A stretch of 64,000 nt of DNA from positions 4,030,001 through 4,094,000 of the forward strand of contig NZ_CP067099.1 in assembly GCF_016618195.1 (NCBI RefSeq). Direction: 5' to 3'. Positions 50,553 to 59,655 of this stretch are shown piece after piece. The stretch is from Providencia manganoxydans. GTDB taxonomy: Bacteria > Pseudomonadota > Gammaproteobacteria > Enterobacterales > Enterobacteriaceae. The position numbers and the translations under genes are program-made. The notes beneath the pieces are model-generated. The model had not been told where the DNA came from. It did no database searches and saw nothing but the letters and a program-made list of their open reading frames with translations. Position 1 is the first letter of the stretch. Every line of letters starts with the position of its first letter.

Positions 50553-51689
50553 ATGGGCAATACCCTTCATTCTGTCGGCGATAACGTCAGTTATATCGCA
50601 ACAGAAAATACATGGATTGAAAGTAAAGCGATCCAACAATTACAAATTACGGCTAATCTGCCTGACATGGTTGCTGTCGTTGGCATGCCTGATTTACATC
50701 CAGGTCGTGGCTATCCTATTGGTGCCGCATTTTTCTCAACACAGCGTTTTTACCCTGCATTGGTAGGTAATGACATTGGCTGTGGGATGAGTTTATTTCA
50801 AACAGATATCAAAATTGCTAAGTTAAATTTAGATAAATTTGAAAAGCAATTATCAACCCTATCAGACATTGCCTCAATGGAGTGGCTGGAGGCGAATGCG
50901 CCAGAGCAAATGAAGTCACATGATTTTATCGCATCATTAGGTTCCATTGGGGGCGGCAACCACTTTGCCGAATTCCAGCACATTGATAAAATTATTGATA
51001 ACGAACGTTTCAAGCAACATGGTTTTAATAAGAAACAAGCGCTACTACTGGTTCACAGTGGCTCTCGTGGGTTAGGTCAATCGGTTTTACGCCAACACGT
51101 TGAGCAGCACAACCATAGTGGTCTGCTTGAAAATACGGATGAAGCTAGCGCTTATCTACTTGCACATCAAGATGCATTGCAATTTGCAGAAACTAACCGC
51201 CAATTAATAGGCTTACGTATGCTTCAGCAAGTTAAAGCCACCGGTGAAATGCGTCTGGATATCAACCATAATCTTGTTGAACCCTACACTTTTCGCGGCA
51301 TTGAAGGCTGGTTACATCGTAAAGGCGCGACTCCTTCTGATCGAGGTATGGTGGTGATCCCCGGTTCACGCGGTGATTATAGTTATCTGGTGATGCCAAA
51401 CAACGATGATATCAGCCTGAATTCATTAGCGCATGGCGCTGGCCGCAAATGGATGCGTACCGAATGTAAAGGCCGCTTATCGCATAAATATACGCCATTA
51501 CAATTATCACGCACATCATTAGGTAGCCGAGTCATTTGTGCTAACAAGCAATTGATCTACGAAGAAGCCCCACAATCATATAAATCTATTGATACTGTGA
51601 TTGAAAGTATGGTTGCAGCTGGACTGATTGATGTTATTGCACGCTTACGGCCAGTGATAACCTATAAAACCAGTGGAGAGTGTGCATAA
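50553..51689 (+). CDS. RtcB-family RNA ligase paired with PrfH
   Basis: RtcB ligases join 2',3'-cyclic phosphate and 5'-OH RNA ends using GTP and Mn2+. The 378 residues are the shorter RtcB type found with prfH. Active-site segments: GMPDLHPGRGYPIGAA, VGNDIGCGMSLF (the Cys metal ligand), SLGSIGGGNHFAEFQ, HSGSRGLGQSV, and AHGAGRKW near the GMP-attachment region. The stop overlaps the prfH start (TAATG). Studies of RtcB-PrfH pairs indicate that the ligase rejoins 16S rRNA cut in the decoding centre by ribotoxins such as colicin E3. Confidence 0.93.
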   Translation: MGNTLHSVGDNVSYIATENTWIESKAIQQLQITANLPDMVAVVGMPDLHPGRGYPIGAAFFSTQRFYPALVGNDIGCGMSLFQTDIKIAKLNLDKFEKQLSTLSDIASMEWLEANAPEQMKSHDFIASLGSIGGGNHFAEFQHIDKIIDNERFKQHGFNKKQALLLVHSGSRGLGQSVLRQHVEQHNHSGLLENTDEASAYLLAHQDALQFAETNRQLIGLRMLQQVKATGEMRLDINHNLVEPYTFRGIEGWLHRKGATPSDRGMVVIPGSRGDYSYLVMPNNDDISLNSLAHGAGRKWMRTECKGRLSHKYTPLQLSRTSLGSRVICANKQLIYEEAPQSYKSIDTVIESMVAAGLIDVIARLRPVITYKTSGECA

Positions 51690-52300
51690 TGTTATTACAA
51701 TTCTCCTCTGCTCAAGGCCCTGAAGAATGCTGTATCGCTGTTGAAAAAGCATTAGCTTACTTTTTAAATGAAGCAAAACAATATGATGTTATTGTTGATA
51801 TATTAGAGTCTTTACCATCGCAGCAAGGTTTAAAGTCTGCTTTAGTTTCACTAGAAGGTAGCGATACTGAAACGTTAGCGAATATGTGGTCTGGTACTAT
51901 TCAGTGGCAATGTCAAAGCCCTATACGGCCTAAACATAAGAGAAAAAATTGGTTTCTCAGTGTAATACGTTTTTCACCTTTGCAAGCTATTGAAGACAGT
52001 GAAATTGTATTTGAGTTTATCAAATCTCAAGGACCAGGAGGGCAGCATGTCAATAAAACTTGCTCAGCCGTGAGAGCAAAACATATCGCGACGAATATCA
52101 GCGTGAAAGTACAGTCAGAACGCAGTCAACATGCGAATAAAAAATTAGCGAAACAACTTATTTTTTGGCGATTGCATGAATACCAAACACAACAAGTTTC
52201 GGCACTCGATAAGCAGAGACATGTTTCGCATTATCAAATTGAACGAGGTAATGCAAAAAAGATATTTAGTGGAAAAGAGTTTAAGCCTATATTGACTTAA
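51689..52300 (+). CDS. prfH: Peptide chain release factor homolog PrfH
   Basis: Class I release-factor homolog that lacks the codon-recognition domain organisation of RF1/RF2. The start at 51689 (MLLQFSSAQGPEEC, 203 residues) shares one base with the rtcB stop and follows GGAG; a GTG three codons earlier is less likely. The GGQ motif is intact in SQGPGGQHVNKTCSAVRA, and the tail is basic. In RtcB-PrfH pairs it releases the nascent chain from ribosomes stalled by decoding-centre damage so that RtcB can repair them. Confidence 0.95.
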   Translation: MLLQFSSAQGPEECCIAVEKALAYFLNEAKQYDVIVDILESLPSQQGLKSALVSLEGSDTETLANMWSGTIQWQCQSPIRPKHKRKNWFLSVIRFSPLQAIEDSEIVFEFIKSQGPGGQHVNKTCSAVRAKHIATNISVKVQSERSQHANKKLAKQLIFWRLHEYQTQQVSALDKQRHVSHYQIERGNAKKIFSGKEFKPILT

Positions 52301-52332
52301 ATTTTAATATATTGTCATCGTCATCATTAAAC

Positions 52333-52360
52333 CATAACCACCTGCATTAGCAGGTGGTTA
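52333..52360 (+). terminator. Hairpin after prfH
   Basis: A perfect 12-bp stem (52333-52344 with 52349-52360) with an ATTA loop. No T run follows, only ATATACTTTGG where the ERIC element begins. Confidence 0.65.
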
Positions 52361-52361
52361 T

Positions 52362-52486
52362 ATATACTTTGGATAATTCGAGATACAAGTCAACAACAAG
52401 CCAAGATAGACAGGAAGCATTAATAAACTCGCTGACTCGGTGAGCGTAATGCGGGCACCCCTGTGTTTTGCAGTATGACGAGTATA
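52362..52486. repeat. ERIC-type element, 125-bp form
   Basis: TATACTTTGGATAATTCGAG to GCAGTATGACGAGTATA, middle AAGATAGACAGGAAGCAT and TCGGTGAGCGTAAT. Diverged by scattered substitutions. Between prfH and the unknown gene at 52511. Confidence 0.88.
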
Positions 52487-52510
52487 TACTCATCAATCTC
52501 AATTACCCCA

Positions 52511-53407
52511 TTATACAATCGATACTATTTCACGGCGTGGGGCTGTCATTGATAACAGATTAAGCCCTTTGTCATTTATAATTAGGTTATCCATGTTAAT
52601 TCCACTACTATCCACACCTGCTCCAAAACATGATACTGCATCAATCATGCGGTTTTCTATGCTAGAAATTATTTCTGTGCCAACTGATTGTTGATTAGTT
52701 TTTAAAATAGGCGCTGACTCAGACCAATATCGCATATCTTCTAACGTATTTTCTACTCTATGTGTCAGCATCGTTGCAATGGAAATAACATCACCAGTGA
52801 CCAGATCATTAATTAAAGAATTAGCATCATTAAGTAATTTTGGTTTTACATGGTATTTATATAAAGAGAGAATTTTAGGAACTACCTTATGTGCGATATC
52901 TTTAGCATCACGAAAAGCTGAAAGTAATTCGTTAGTTTTTTTGGTTAATTGATGGAACAATGGCCCCATATCACTATGATTTTCTATAGGCTCATAAAAT
53001 TTTGGTGTTTCTGCTAACAATCGTTTTTCTAATATAGATATATCGCATCTAATATCTTCAGAATCAGAGATTATTGACCTTAATATGTCATTATACGAAA
53101 ACATAACAGAACTCATAGAATCATATATTTCATTATAACTCTGAGCTGCATCATTAAACATATCATTAAGTGTAGACAAATAATTTTCAATATATAGGTT
53201 ATTATTAGTTTTACTTAATAGTTGGTTGGCTAACTCAAGCCACTCCTGATGAATACCACTTATATTTATGATATACTCATCGAGAATATCGACCCCGTGC
53301 CAGACTTGTTCCATTATTTTCTCTGCGGGGATGCCATTAATCTTTTTATCGAAAAACTGATTTATTTCATAATCTAATATTGATTTCGTTTCTTTATTAT
53401 TGTTCAT
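52511..53407 (-). CDS. Unrecognised helical protein, 298 residues
   Basis: I do not recognise the family. The protein is predicted mostly alpha-helical, with long heptad-like stretches (about 60-130 and 150-235), no signal peptide, no clear membrane helix and only one Cys pair area near the C terminus (AVSCFGAGVDSSGINMD). Codon use is AT-rich (many ATA, TTA, AAT codons), unlike the core genes nearby. AAGGATG lies before the ATG. ERIC elements flank the 52.4-55.5 kb block that also holds the second orphan. A secreted effector or toxin component is possible but unsupported. Confidence 0.6.
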   Translation of the reverse strand: MNNNKETKSILDYEINQFFDKKINGIPAEKIMEQVWHGVDILDEYIINISGIHQEWLELANQLLSKTNNNLYIENYLSTLNDMFNDAAQSYNEIYDSMSSVMFSYNDILRSIISDSEDIRCDISILEKRLLAETPKFYEPIENHSDMGPLFHQLTKKTNELLSAFRDAKDIAHKVVPKILSLYKYHVKPKLLNDANSLINDLVTGDVISIATMLTHRVENTLEDMRYWSESAPILKTNQQSVGTEIISSIENRMIDAVSCFGAGVDSSGINMDNLIINDKGLNLLSMTAPRREIVSIV

Positions 53408-53590
53408 AGCATTAACATCCTTATTGTTTATAAAAAATTAATTCATAATATATAAAAACACTATTATTAAGCTAAAAGTTATCAAGAACAACAAAGTCAT
53501 TAGCCTCTAATTCAAGCTAATATAGAGTAAAGAAAATAACAAACTAAGATTTTATCTACTATTCCTAATAATATTTATAATATGAATATT

Positions 53591-53620
53591 AAAACAGCCC
53601 ACCCCTATTCGGGGCGGCTT
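53591..53620 (-). terminator. Terminator of the 2OG oxygenase gene
   Basis: On the minus strand AGCC...CCCC/GGGG...GGCT arms form a GC-rich hairpin with a small internal loop, followed by GTTTTAAT. Confidence 0.75.
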
Positions 53621-53633
53621 AATGGAATAAGGG

Positions 53634-54221
53634 TCAAAGTATTTTTTCAGTTAAAAACCAACCAGCAATACTTTCACGCTTTTTTTGGGTAGGCAAAACT
53701 TCATGAGGAAAGTTTTCGGACATAAACACAATCATCCGTCCAGCCAATGGCTCTAATCGAAATAGTTCTTGATCTTGTAAATCATACACGACCAACTCCC
53801 CACCATCACCTGATTGCCATTCTTCATTTAAATAAATCACAGTGGTGACTTTACGAATGCCTTGTCCTTGGAAGTTATCAATATGTTTTTTGTAAAATGC
53901 ACCGTTAGGGTAACGACAAAAATGGGTTTCAAAATCACGCAGCCCCATATAACACTGACGATTTAACTCTTCACGGATAGCATCCATTTTATCCATATAT
54001 TGTGTAATAGGCACACCCATTTCAGGTTCTAGCCATACCGTTTGATCACCGCGAATGGTTTTATTGCCTTGTAATGATGCTTTATTGCCAATACGCGCAT
54101 CTTTCAAAGCAATATCTGGGATGCAATCCTTGATTGCCTGACGTTGTTCAGGAGTCACAAAGTCATCCCATACATACCAACCATTGGTGGCGAGAGAATC
54201 AATTAAGTTATTTAATGACAT
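53634..54221 (-). CDS. 2OG-Fe(II) oxygenase, prolyl-hydroxylase-like
   Basis: A 195-residue double-stranded beta-helix dioxygenase of the SM-20/prolyl-4-hydroxylase type. Iron ligands fit the HxD...H pattern: KKHIDNFQGQG (about 121) and ENFPHEVLPT (about 172), with the 2-oxoglutarate Arg in KKRESIAGWF. Substrates of bacterial members include proline residues of EF-Tu or small molecules; the target here is unknown. Codon use is like the core genes, unlike its two orphan neighbours. Its own terminator follows. Confidence 0.88.
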   Translation of the reverse strand: MSLNNLIDSLATNGWYVWDDFVTPEQRQAIKDCIPDIALKDARIGNKASLQGNKTIRGDQTVWLEPEMGVPITQYMDKMDAIREELNRQCYMGLRDFETHFCRYPNGAFYKKHIDNFQGQGIRKVTTVIYLNEEWQSGDGGELVVYDLQDQELFRLEPLAGRMIVFMSENFPHEVLPTQKKRESIAGWFLTEKIL

Positions 54222-54407
54222 GATAAATACGAGAAAGGTTTTTCGGTGTGATTTTATACTTCACTGTATGGAAAAATCAAAATTAAAAACTTAAATCTTG
54301 ATGATTAGACTCTTAAATCAAAGTAACCAACTATAAAAGTTACGATAAAAGATGCTCATGAAATGAATGAGCATCTTAATTTTAAATGGCTCTATCTTAT
54401 TGAATAA

Positions 54408-55334
54408 TTAATGCATTACCCTACAAATCCCAACACAGCTATATTGCTGTCGAGTTATAGATTGATCCACTTGCTTGCCAGTAAATACACTTGTGCCATT
54501 ATGACCACTTTCAAACTCAGACATTTGTTGATTTAAAACATCAGCTGATGCAAGTTCAGTAGATAAGCGTGAATGATTTCCTTCCACCTGCGTAAGCTCT
54601 AATTCCAATGGTACATTTCCTTCTACATCCATCTGCTCTAAAAAAACTTCTGTTCCAGTGAGCTGAGCTTCTGGTACTACTATGTCAGATTGCTCCTCAT
54701 AAAATTTTACAATTTCTGTAATCGTATCAATACGCTTACAAAGTGATGCCATAGAATCTTTATAAATTAAACTTATTTTTTTACTATGTTCATTAAACAA
54801 CTCAAGTCCAGAAGCAACCTTCCCGCCAATTAGTTCATTAACTTTTTTGTATGGCAGTAACTTTTCCATATGATTCATAGTATTATTTTTCAGATTATTT
54901 AATTTCACCTGCATTTCATCTAAACTAAAATTCCCTTTAGAGTAGTCGGTAATGATGTTATGCATATTTTTTTCTGCTTTATCCATCGTGTTTCTGAAAT
55001 AATGAACTGTAACCATTTGGTTAAAAGTGGCAGCGTTCATTTCCTCAGCCGTAGTTTTCAACTCAGTTAAGAGTGATTTAACTTTATTAAGACGAGATTC
55101 ATAGCTTTTATATTTTGGCGAGGATTTATCTACTTTTGCCATTCGACGATTTAAAATACGAACATCTCTTTCAGCCTTTCTGACTGTAACGGATATCTCT
55201 GAACATAACCCTTCCATTTGATTATATTGTTCTTTTGCTAATTCATCTGTATCAGTTTTAAGATTTGTAATGCTTAAATTTCTATTAAAATCAATTGTAT
55301 CACTTAATCTATTTTTTACATTCCATGTATTCAC
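54408..55334 (-). CDS. Unrecognised coiled-coil protein, 308 residues
   Basis: I do not recognise the family. Starts with GTG 8 bases after AAGGAG. Strongly helical and charged: coiled-coil at about 30-115 (KAERDVRILNRRMAKVDKSS, SRLNKVKSLLTELKTTAEEM) and 130-225, then a polar tail (about 225-308) with Glu/Gln-rich and Ser-rich stretches ending SCVGICRVMH. No signal peptide and no hydrophobic hairpin. AT-rich coding. Size and layout parallel the 298-residue protein at 52511, but I see no sequence similarity between them. Confidence 0.6.
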   Translation of the reverse strand: MNTWNVKNRLSDTIDFNRNLSITNLKTDTDELAKEQYNQMEGLCSEISVTVRKAERDVRILNRRMAKVDKSSPKYKSYESRLNKVKSLLTELKTTAEEMNAATFNQMVTVHYFRNTMDKAEKNMHNIITDYSKGNFSLDEMQVKLNNLKNNTMNHMEKLLPYKKVNELIGGKVASGLELFNEHSKKISLIYKDSMASLCKRIDTITEIVKFYEEQSDIVVPEAQLTGTEVFLEQMDVEGNVPLELELTQVEGNHSRLSTELASADVLNQQMSEFESGHNGTSVFTGKQVDQSITRQQYSCVGICRVMH

Positions 55335-55381
55335 TTTATTAACTCCTTTTTAAACTTAATTAATATAAACTATAATAGGTA

Positions 55382-55508
55382 TATACTCTAAATAATTCGA
55401 GATGCAGGTAGACGACAAGCGAAGATAGACGGGAAGCATAGATGAACTATGTAACTCGGCTAGCTGAGCGCAATCACCCCCCCTGTATCTTGAAGTATGA
55501 CGAGTATA
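55382..55508. repeat. ERIC-type element, 127-bp form
   Basis: TATACTCTAAATAATTCGAG to CTTGAAGTATGACGAGTATA, with GGTAGACGACAAGCGAAGAT and CATAGATGAACTATGTAACT at the centre. The length equals the classical ERIC size. The remaining 260 bases to the uvrD terminator are AT-rich and show nothing else. Confidence 0.93.
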
Positions 55509-55722
55509 TCTATGTTATATAAATAATGCAGTAATGAATGCTAATCTAACTTTTTGTTAGATACAAATTTTTATTACATATCATTCTGAATAAAAAATTC
55601 AATTAAAAAACAAATTTATAAATTAATTATCATTAATAATTATTTTATAACATGATTAGTTTTAATCATTATTGAATAACAACAAAAATATTTAAAAAAA
55701 ATGATTTTATATCCTTAATTAA

Positions 55723-55760
55723 TGGTATTTCACTCAGTAAAATAATTGAATGAAATACCA
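55723..55760 (-). terminator. Terminator of uvrD
   Basis: Arms 55723-55732 and 55751-55760 pair perfectly over 10 bp and can extend with G-U pairs; 13 bases after the uvrD stop. The T run is further out. Confidence 0.7.
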
Positions 55761-55772
55761 CTAAATCATGAG

Positions 55773-57935
55773 TTAGACATTCTCTAGCCGTGCATAAGAT
55801 GCCACCAGCCACTTAATACCTTGCCCTTGGAAGGCTATCTGCAAACGACAATGTTCGCCACTTCCTTCCAAGTTTATAATTGTACCTTCACCAAATTTAG
55901 GATGAACGACACGTTGACCTAATGCATAACCTGAGTCATTCTGAGTGATTGGTGTACCAAGGCGCTGATGATTAACAGGACGTGAAACGGTTGCACGTAA
56001 ACGGACTTCTTCCACACACTCTGTGGGTAGCTCAGCAATAAAACGAGATGGCCGGTGGTAAACTTCTTTGCCATATAAACGGCGGCTTTCAGCGTATGTG
56101 ATCGTGAGTTTCTGCATCGCCCGCGTAATCCCCACATAAGCTAAGCGGCGCTCTTCTTCTAAACGACCACTTTCATCCATCGACATTTGGCTTGGGAACA
56201 TGCCTTCTTCCATGCCAACAATAAATACGATTGGGAATTCCAGACCTTTTGCTGAGTGCAGTGTCATTAGCTGAACGGCATCTTGATGCACATCAGCCTG
56301 ACCATCACCTGATTCCAAGGCCGCATGAGAAAGAAATGCCTGTAATGGCATTAAATCTTGATCTTCGTCTTGATAGCTAAAGTCACGCGTTGCGTTGACA
56401 AGCTCTTCCAAGTTTTCGATACGTGCCTGTGCTTTCTCACCTTTTTCTTGTTCATACATTGCGCGCAAACCAGAGTCATTAATTACCCTATCCGCTTGTA
56501 CATGCAATGGCATTTCTTGCGTTTCTTTGGCTAAAGCATCAACTAGCTCTAAAAAGCGCTCAATCGCTGCTGCTGCACGTCCGCCCAGAACTTGCTCACG
56601 CAATAAGTATTCACAACTTTCCCATAGGGTCAGTTGCTGATCTCGGGCGGTTTGGCGCACGGTATCTAAGGTGCGATCGCCGATACCACGCGTTGGTGTG
56701 TTGACGACGCGCTCAAAAGAAGCATCATCATTACGGTTAGCAATGAGTCTTAAATACGATAAAGCATCTTTGATCTCTTGGCGTTCGAAGAAGCGTTGCC
56801 CGCCATAAATACGGTATGGCATCGCACTCTGAATAAGCGCTTCTTCCAATACCCGTGACTGTGCGTTACTACGATATAACATGGCACAATCTTGCAATGC
56901 ACCACCATTTTCTTGCCACTGTTTAATACGGCTCACTACGTAGCGTGCTTCATCTAATTCATTGAAGGCACAGTAGAGAGAAATTGGCTCGCCATCGCCG
57001 CCTTCTGTCCATAAATTTTTACCTAACCGATCGCTGTTATTAGCAATCAAGGCGTTAGCCGCCTTCAAGATATTATTGGTTGAGCGATAATTTTGCTCAA
57101 GGCGAATGGTTTCTGCTCCAGGGAAATCGTTTAAAAAGCGCTGAATATTTTCAACTTGTGCGCCACGCCAACCATAAATTGACTGATCATCATCACCAAC
57201 GATCATCACTTTGCCTGTTTCACCAGCCAAAACGCGGATCCACGCATACTGAATACTGTTGGTATCCTGAAACTCATCCACTAAGATATTGGTAAAACGT
57301 TCGCGATAATGTTGTAAGACATGCGGTTTATTTAACCACAATTCATGAGCTCGTAAGAGTAATTCAGCAAAATCCACCAGCCCAGCACGATCACACGCTT
57401 CTTGATAGGCTTGATAGACCTTCAGCCATGTGCTTTCAACTGGATTACCATAGCTTTCAATATGTTGAGGACGTAACCCCTCATCTTTTTTACCGTTGAT
57501 GTACCACATGCCTTGACGTGGAGGCCATTGCTTTTCATCGAGATTCATCGCTTTAAGCAAACGACGAATTAAGCGGTATTGGTCATCGCTATCTAAAATT
57601 TGAAAATCCTGTGGTAGCCCCGCATCTAAATAATGTTGACGTAATAAACGATGCGCCAGCCCGTGGAAAGTGCCAATCCACATGCCACCTTCGCTTGAAC
57701 CAATCAATTGATTGATACGATGGCGCATTTCTGCTGCAGCTTTGTTGGTAAAGGTAACCGCCATGATAGAGAACGGCGATGCATGTTCAACGGCCATCAA
57801 CCAAGCAATTCGGTGAACTAGCACACGTGTTTTTCCGCTCCCTGCACCTGCAAGAACCAAGAGATTAGTACGTGGAGCTGCAACCGCTTCACGCTGTTTA
57901 TCATTAAGACCTTCGAGCAGATTAGAGACGTCCAT
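55773..57935 (-). CDS. uvrD: DNA helicase II UvrD
   Basis: SF1A 3'-5' helicase of mismatch repair (with MutL) and nucleotide excision repair. The start at 57935 (MDVSNLLEGLNDKQREAVAA, 720 residues) equals the E. coli length; an ATG four codons upstream is less likely. Motifs: GAGSGKTRVL (Walker A), FTNKAAAEMRHRI (Ia), VDEFQDTN (II), GDDDQSIYGWRGA (III), QNYRST (IV), MTLHSAKGLEFP (V), VGITRAMQKL (VI). The C-terminal segment GTIINLEGSGEH resembles the RNA-polymerase-binding tail. A LexA box and a 30-base palindrome lie upstream. Confidence 0.98.
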   Translation of the reverse strand: MDVSNLLEGLNDKQREAVAAPRTNLLVLAGAGSGKTRVLVHRIAWLMAVEHASPFSIMAVTFTNKAAAEMRHRINQLIGSSEGGMWIGTFHGLAHRLLRQHYLDAGLPQDFQILDSDDQYRLIRRLLKAMNLDEKQWPPRQGMWYINGKKDEGLRPQHIESYGNPVESTWLKVYQAYQEACDRAGLVDFAELLLRAHELWLNKPHVLQHYRERFTNILVDEFQDTNSIQYAWIRVLAGETGKVMIVGDDDQSIYGWRGAQVENIQRFLNDFPGAETIRLEQNYRSTNNILKAANALIANNSDRLGKNLWTEGGDGEPISLYCAFNELDEARYVVSRIKQWQENGGALQDCAMLYRSNAQSRVLEEALIQSAMPYRIYGGQRFFERQEIKDALSYLRLIANRNDDASFERVVNTPTRGIGDRTLDTVRQTARDQQLTLWESCEYLLREQVLGGRAAAAIERFLELVDALAKETQEMPLHVQADRVINDSGLRAMYEQEKGEKAQARIENLEELVNATRDFSYQDEDQDLMPLQAFLSHAALESGDGQADVHQDAVQLMTLHSAKGLEFPIVFIVGMEEGMFPSQMSMDESGRLEEERRLAYVGITRAMQKLTITYAESRRLYGKEVYHRPSRFIAELPTECVEEVRLRATVSRPVNHQRLGTPITQNDSGYALGQRVVHPKFGEGTIINLEGSGEHCRLQIAFQGQGIKWLVASYARLENV

Positions 57936-57953
57936 AATTACCATCAAAGCAAG

Positions 57954-57983
57954 ACAGTGGTGGTATATTTATACCACCACTGT
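57954..57983. terminator. 30-base perfect palindrome in the uvrD leader
   Basis: Fourteen-bp arms (57954-57967 with 57970-57983) around TT, between yigB and uvrD. It could terminate the yigB operon or attenuate uvrD, as a leader terminator does in E. coli. No long T run follows on the minus strand. Confidence 0.6.
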
Positions 57984-57995
57984 GTTTATATACAG
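57980..57995. promoter_or_regulatory. LexA (SOS) box of uvrD
   Basis: Minus strand reads CTGTATATAAACACAG, a perfect CTGT-N8-ACAG LexA site, 45 bases upstream of the uvrD start. E. coli uvrD is SOS regulated by a box at the same place. It overlaps the palindrome by four bases. Confidence 0.85.
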
Positions 57996-58003
57996 AAAAA
58001 TGA

Positions 58004-58720
58004 TTATACCAGTGACAATAAAGAAGCCAACCGACAAATTTCAACATGTGGCAATAAACGCACATCTTTTTCTTCCATCAATGTTCTATTGTCACTGTTG
58101 ATCCAGCAAGCTTGCATACCGCTGCGAATAGCCCCTTCAACATCTGTCAGTAAATTATCACCAACATGAAGGATAGCGTGCGGCTCTAACTCTAACTTTT
58201 GTGCTGCCAACCGATACATATCACAATAAGGTTTCGAACGACCATCGGGACCAGCCTTTAAGACAAATTGGAAATATTGTCCTAGCCCGCATGCATCTGG
58301 CTCTGCATTACCATTGGTGATCGCTACCAGCGGTAATTTTTCAGCTAGCTGCGTCAATATTTGGTGAGTTTCCAGAGGAACGTCGATTTGGTTTCGCCAA
58401 TAAGTAAAATGCGCCATGATGTCATCAGCCCCTTTTTGAGCATCTTCACGGCTATAGCCATAATGGCAAAACATCATTTTCGATGATAACCAACGCCAGC
58501 GCGTTATATCATGGCAAATCTCAGGCTCTTGATCGGCAACAATATTACGGAATGTATATAAGTCATCATTGGTAAAATGATTAAATCGCAGATCATATTC
58601 GCGGACAAAACGTAATACCTCTTCTTCCGTTTTATCAATGACTGGATGGTTATCATATAAAGTATCATCCAAGTCAAAAGTCATCGCTTGGATCGGTGAT
58701 AACGGTCGGTAAAAATGCAT
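58004..58720 (-). CDS. yigB: HAD-family phosphatase YigB
   Basis: Phosphatase that, in E. coli, dephosphorylates the riboflavin precursor 5-amino-6-(5-phosphoribitylamino)uracil, also FMN. The 238 residues show motif I MTFDLDDTLYDN, motif II AITNGNAE, the Lys region and motif IV VGDNLLTDVEGA. Its start overlaps the xerC stop by one base (ATGA-type coupling). Last gene of dapF-yigA-xerC-yigB. Confidence 0.94.
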   Translation of the reverse strand: MHFYRPLSPIQAMTFDLDDTLYDNHPVIDKTEEEVLRFVREYDLRFNHFTNDDLYTFRNIVADQEPEICHDITRWRWLSSKMMFCHYGYSREDAQKGADDIMAHFTYWRNQIDVPLETHQILTQLAEKLPLVAITNGNAEPDACGLGQYFQFVLKAGPDGRSKPYCDMYRLAAQKLELEPHAILHVGDNLLTDVEGAIRSGMQACWINSDNRTLMEEKDVRLLPHVEICRLASLLSLV

Positions 58721-59655
58721 TAGGGTTTCTCCCTTTTTGCTCTGGGATGAGCTACATCATAAACGTTTGCCAGATGCTGAAAATCAAGGTGTGTATAGAT
58801 TTGTGTTGTGGATAAATTTGCATGACCGAGTAGCTCTTGCACACCGCGTAAATTACCACTTGATTCAAGAATATGTGTTGCAAACGAGTGTCGCAACTTA
58901 TGGGGGTTGATATGGCTATTCACCCCTTGTTTGATGCCCCACTGTTCAAAACGCTTTTGTACATTACGATTCGAAATACGTTTACCGCTTTGTGTAGAGA
59001 TAAAGACTGCATCATCTTCTGGATCATACAGTTCACGCATTTCCAGCCAACGTTCTAGCCAGCGGACTGCGGTTTTGCCCATTGGGATCTTACGCTCTTT
59101 GCTACCTTTACCCATTACTCTCACTTCACCGGTAGCCAGATCCAAATGACGAACATCTAGACCTACCAGTTCAGATAAGCGCAACCCTGCACCATACATC
59201 ACCTCAAGCATTGTGCGGTCACGAACGACCAACGGATCACCACTTTCCATATTCAGAAGCTGTGACACTTCATCGACATCCATATTCTTTGGTAGCCGTT
59301 TTTTAGCTTTGGGGGCATGTACAGACTTAACTGGATTAGCAGGGAGCTCCCCTTGTTGAACCATCCAATCGCAAAAACTACGCAAAGCAGATAAACGTAA
59401 CGCCATACTTGCCGCCTGTAACCCTGCTCGACGGCTTTTGGCTGCAACATTACGCGCCTTCACCGTATCTAATTGCTGCCACTGCGCCATTTTCATGTCA
59501 TTAAGCATCTCAACAACGGTAGTTAATTGGCGGCGATAATTAGTAATAGTGACAGGGCTTAGCCGACGCTCAACATGTAAATAGCGTAGAAAGGATTCGA
59601 CTTGGATCATCAGCCCCTGTGGCTGAGCAGTTAGAGGCGTTCTATCCATCGACAT
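58720..59655 (-). CDS. xerC: Site-specific tyrosine recombinase XerC
   Basis: Resolves chromosome dimers at dif with XerD. The 311 residues have the N-terminal core-binding domain (about 18-105) and catalytic domain with the tetrad: [12 protein letters not shown] (Arg I), [12 protein letters not shown] (Lys), [12 protein letters not shown] (His-x2-Arg), [16 protein letters not shown] (His and nucleophile Tyr). GAGG lies 5 bases before the ATG at 59655; the first 25 bases overlap yigA. The N terminus is about 12 residues longer than in E. coli XerC. Confidence 0.96.
   Translation of the reverse strand: MSMDRTPLTAQPQGLMIQVESFLRYLHVERRLSPVTITNYRRQLTTVVEMLNDMKMAQWQQLDTVKARNVAAKSRRAGLQAASMALRLSALRSFCDWMVQQGELPANPVKSVHAPKAKKRLPKNMDVDEVSQLLNMESGDPLVVRDRTMLEVMYGAGLRLSELVGLDVRHLDLATGEVRVMGKGSKERKIPMGKTAVRWLERWLEMRELYDPEDDAVFISTQSGKRISNRNVQKRFEQWGIKQGVNSHINPHKLRHSFATHILESSGNLRGVQELLGHANLSTTQIYTHLDFQHLANVYDVAHPRAKREKP

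Noticed and set aside
52511..55334. XaxAB/YaxAB-type binary pore-forming toxin
   Set aside because: Size and helicity are suggestive, but there is no membrane-insertion hairpin and no sequence motif that I recognise, and an oxygenase gene separates the two.
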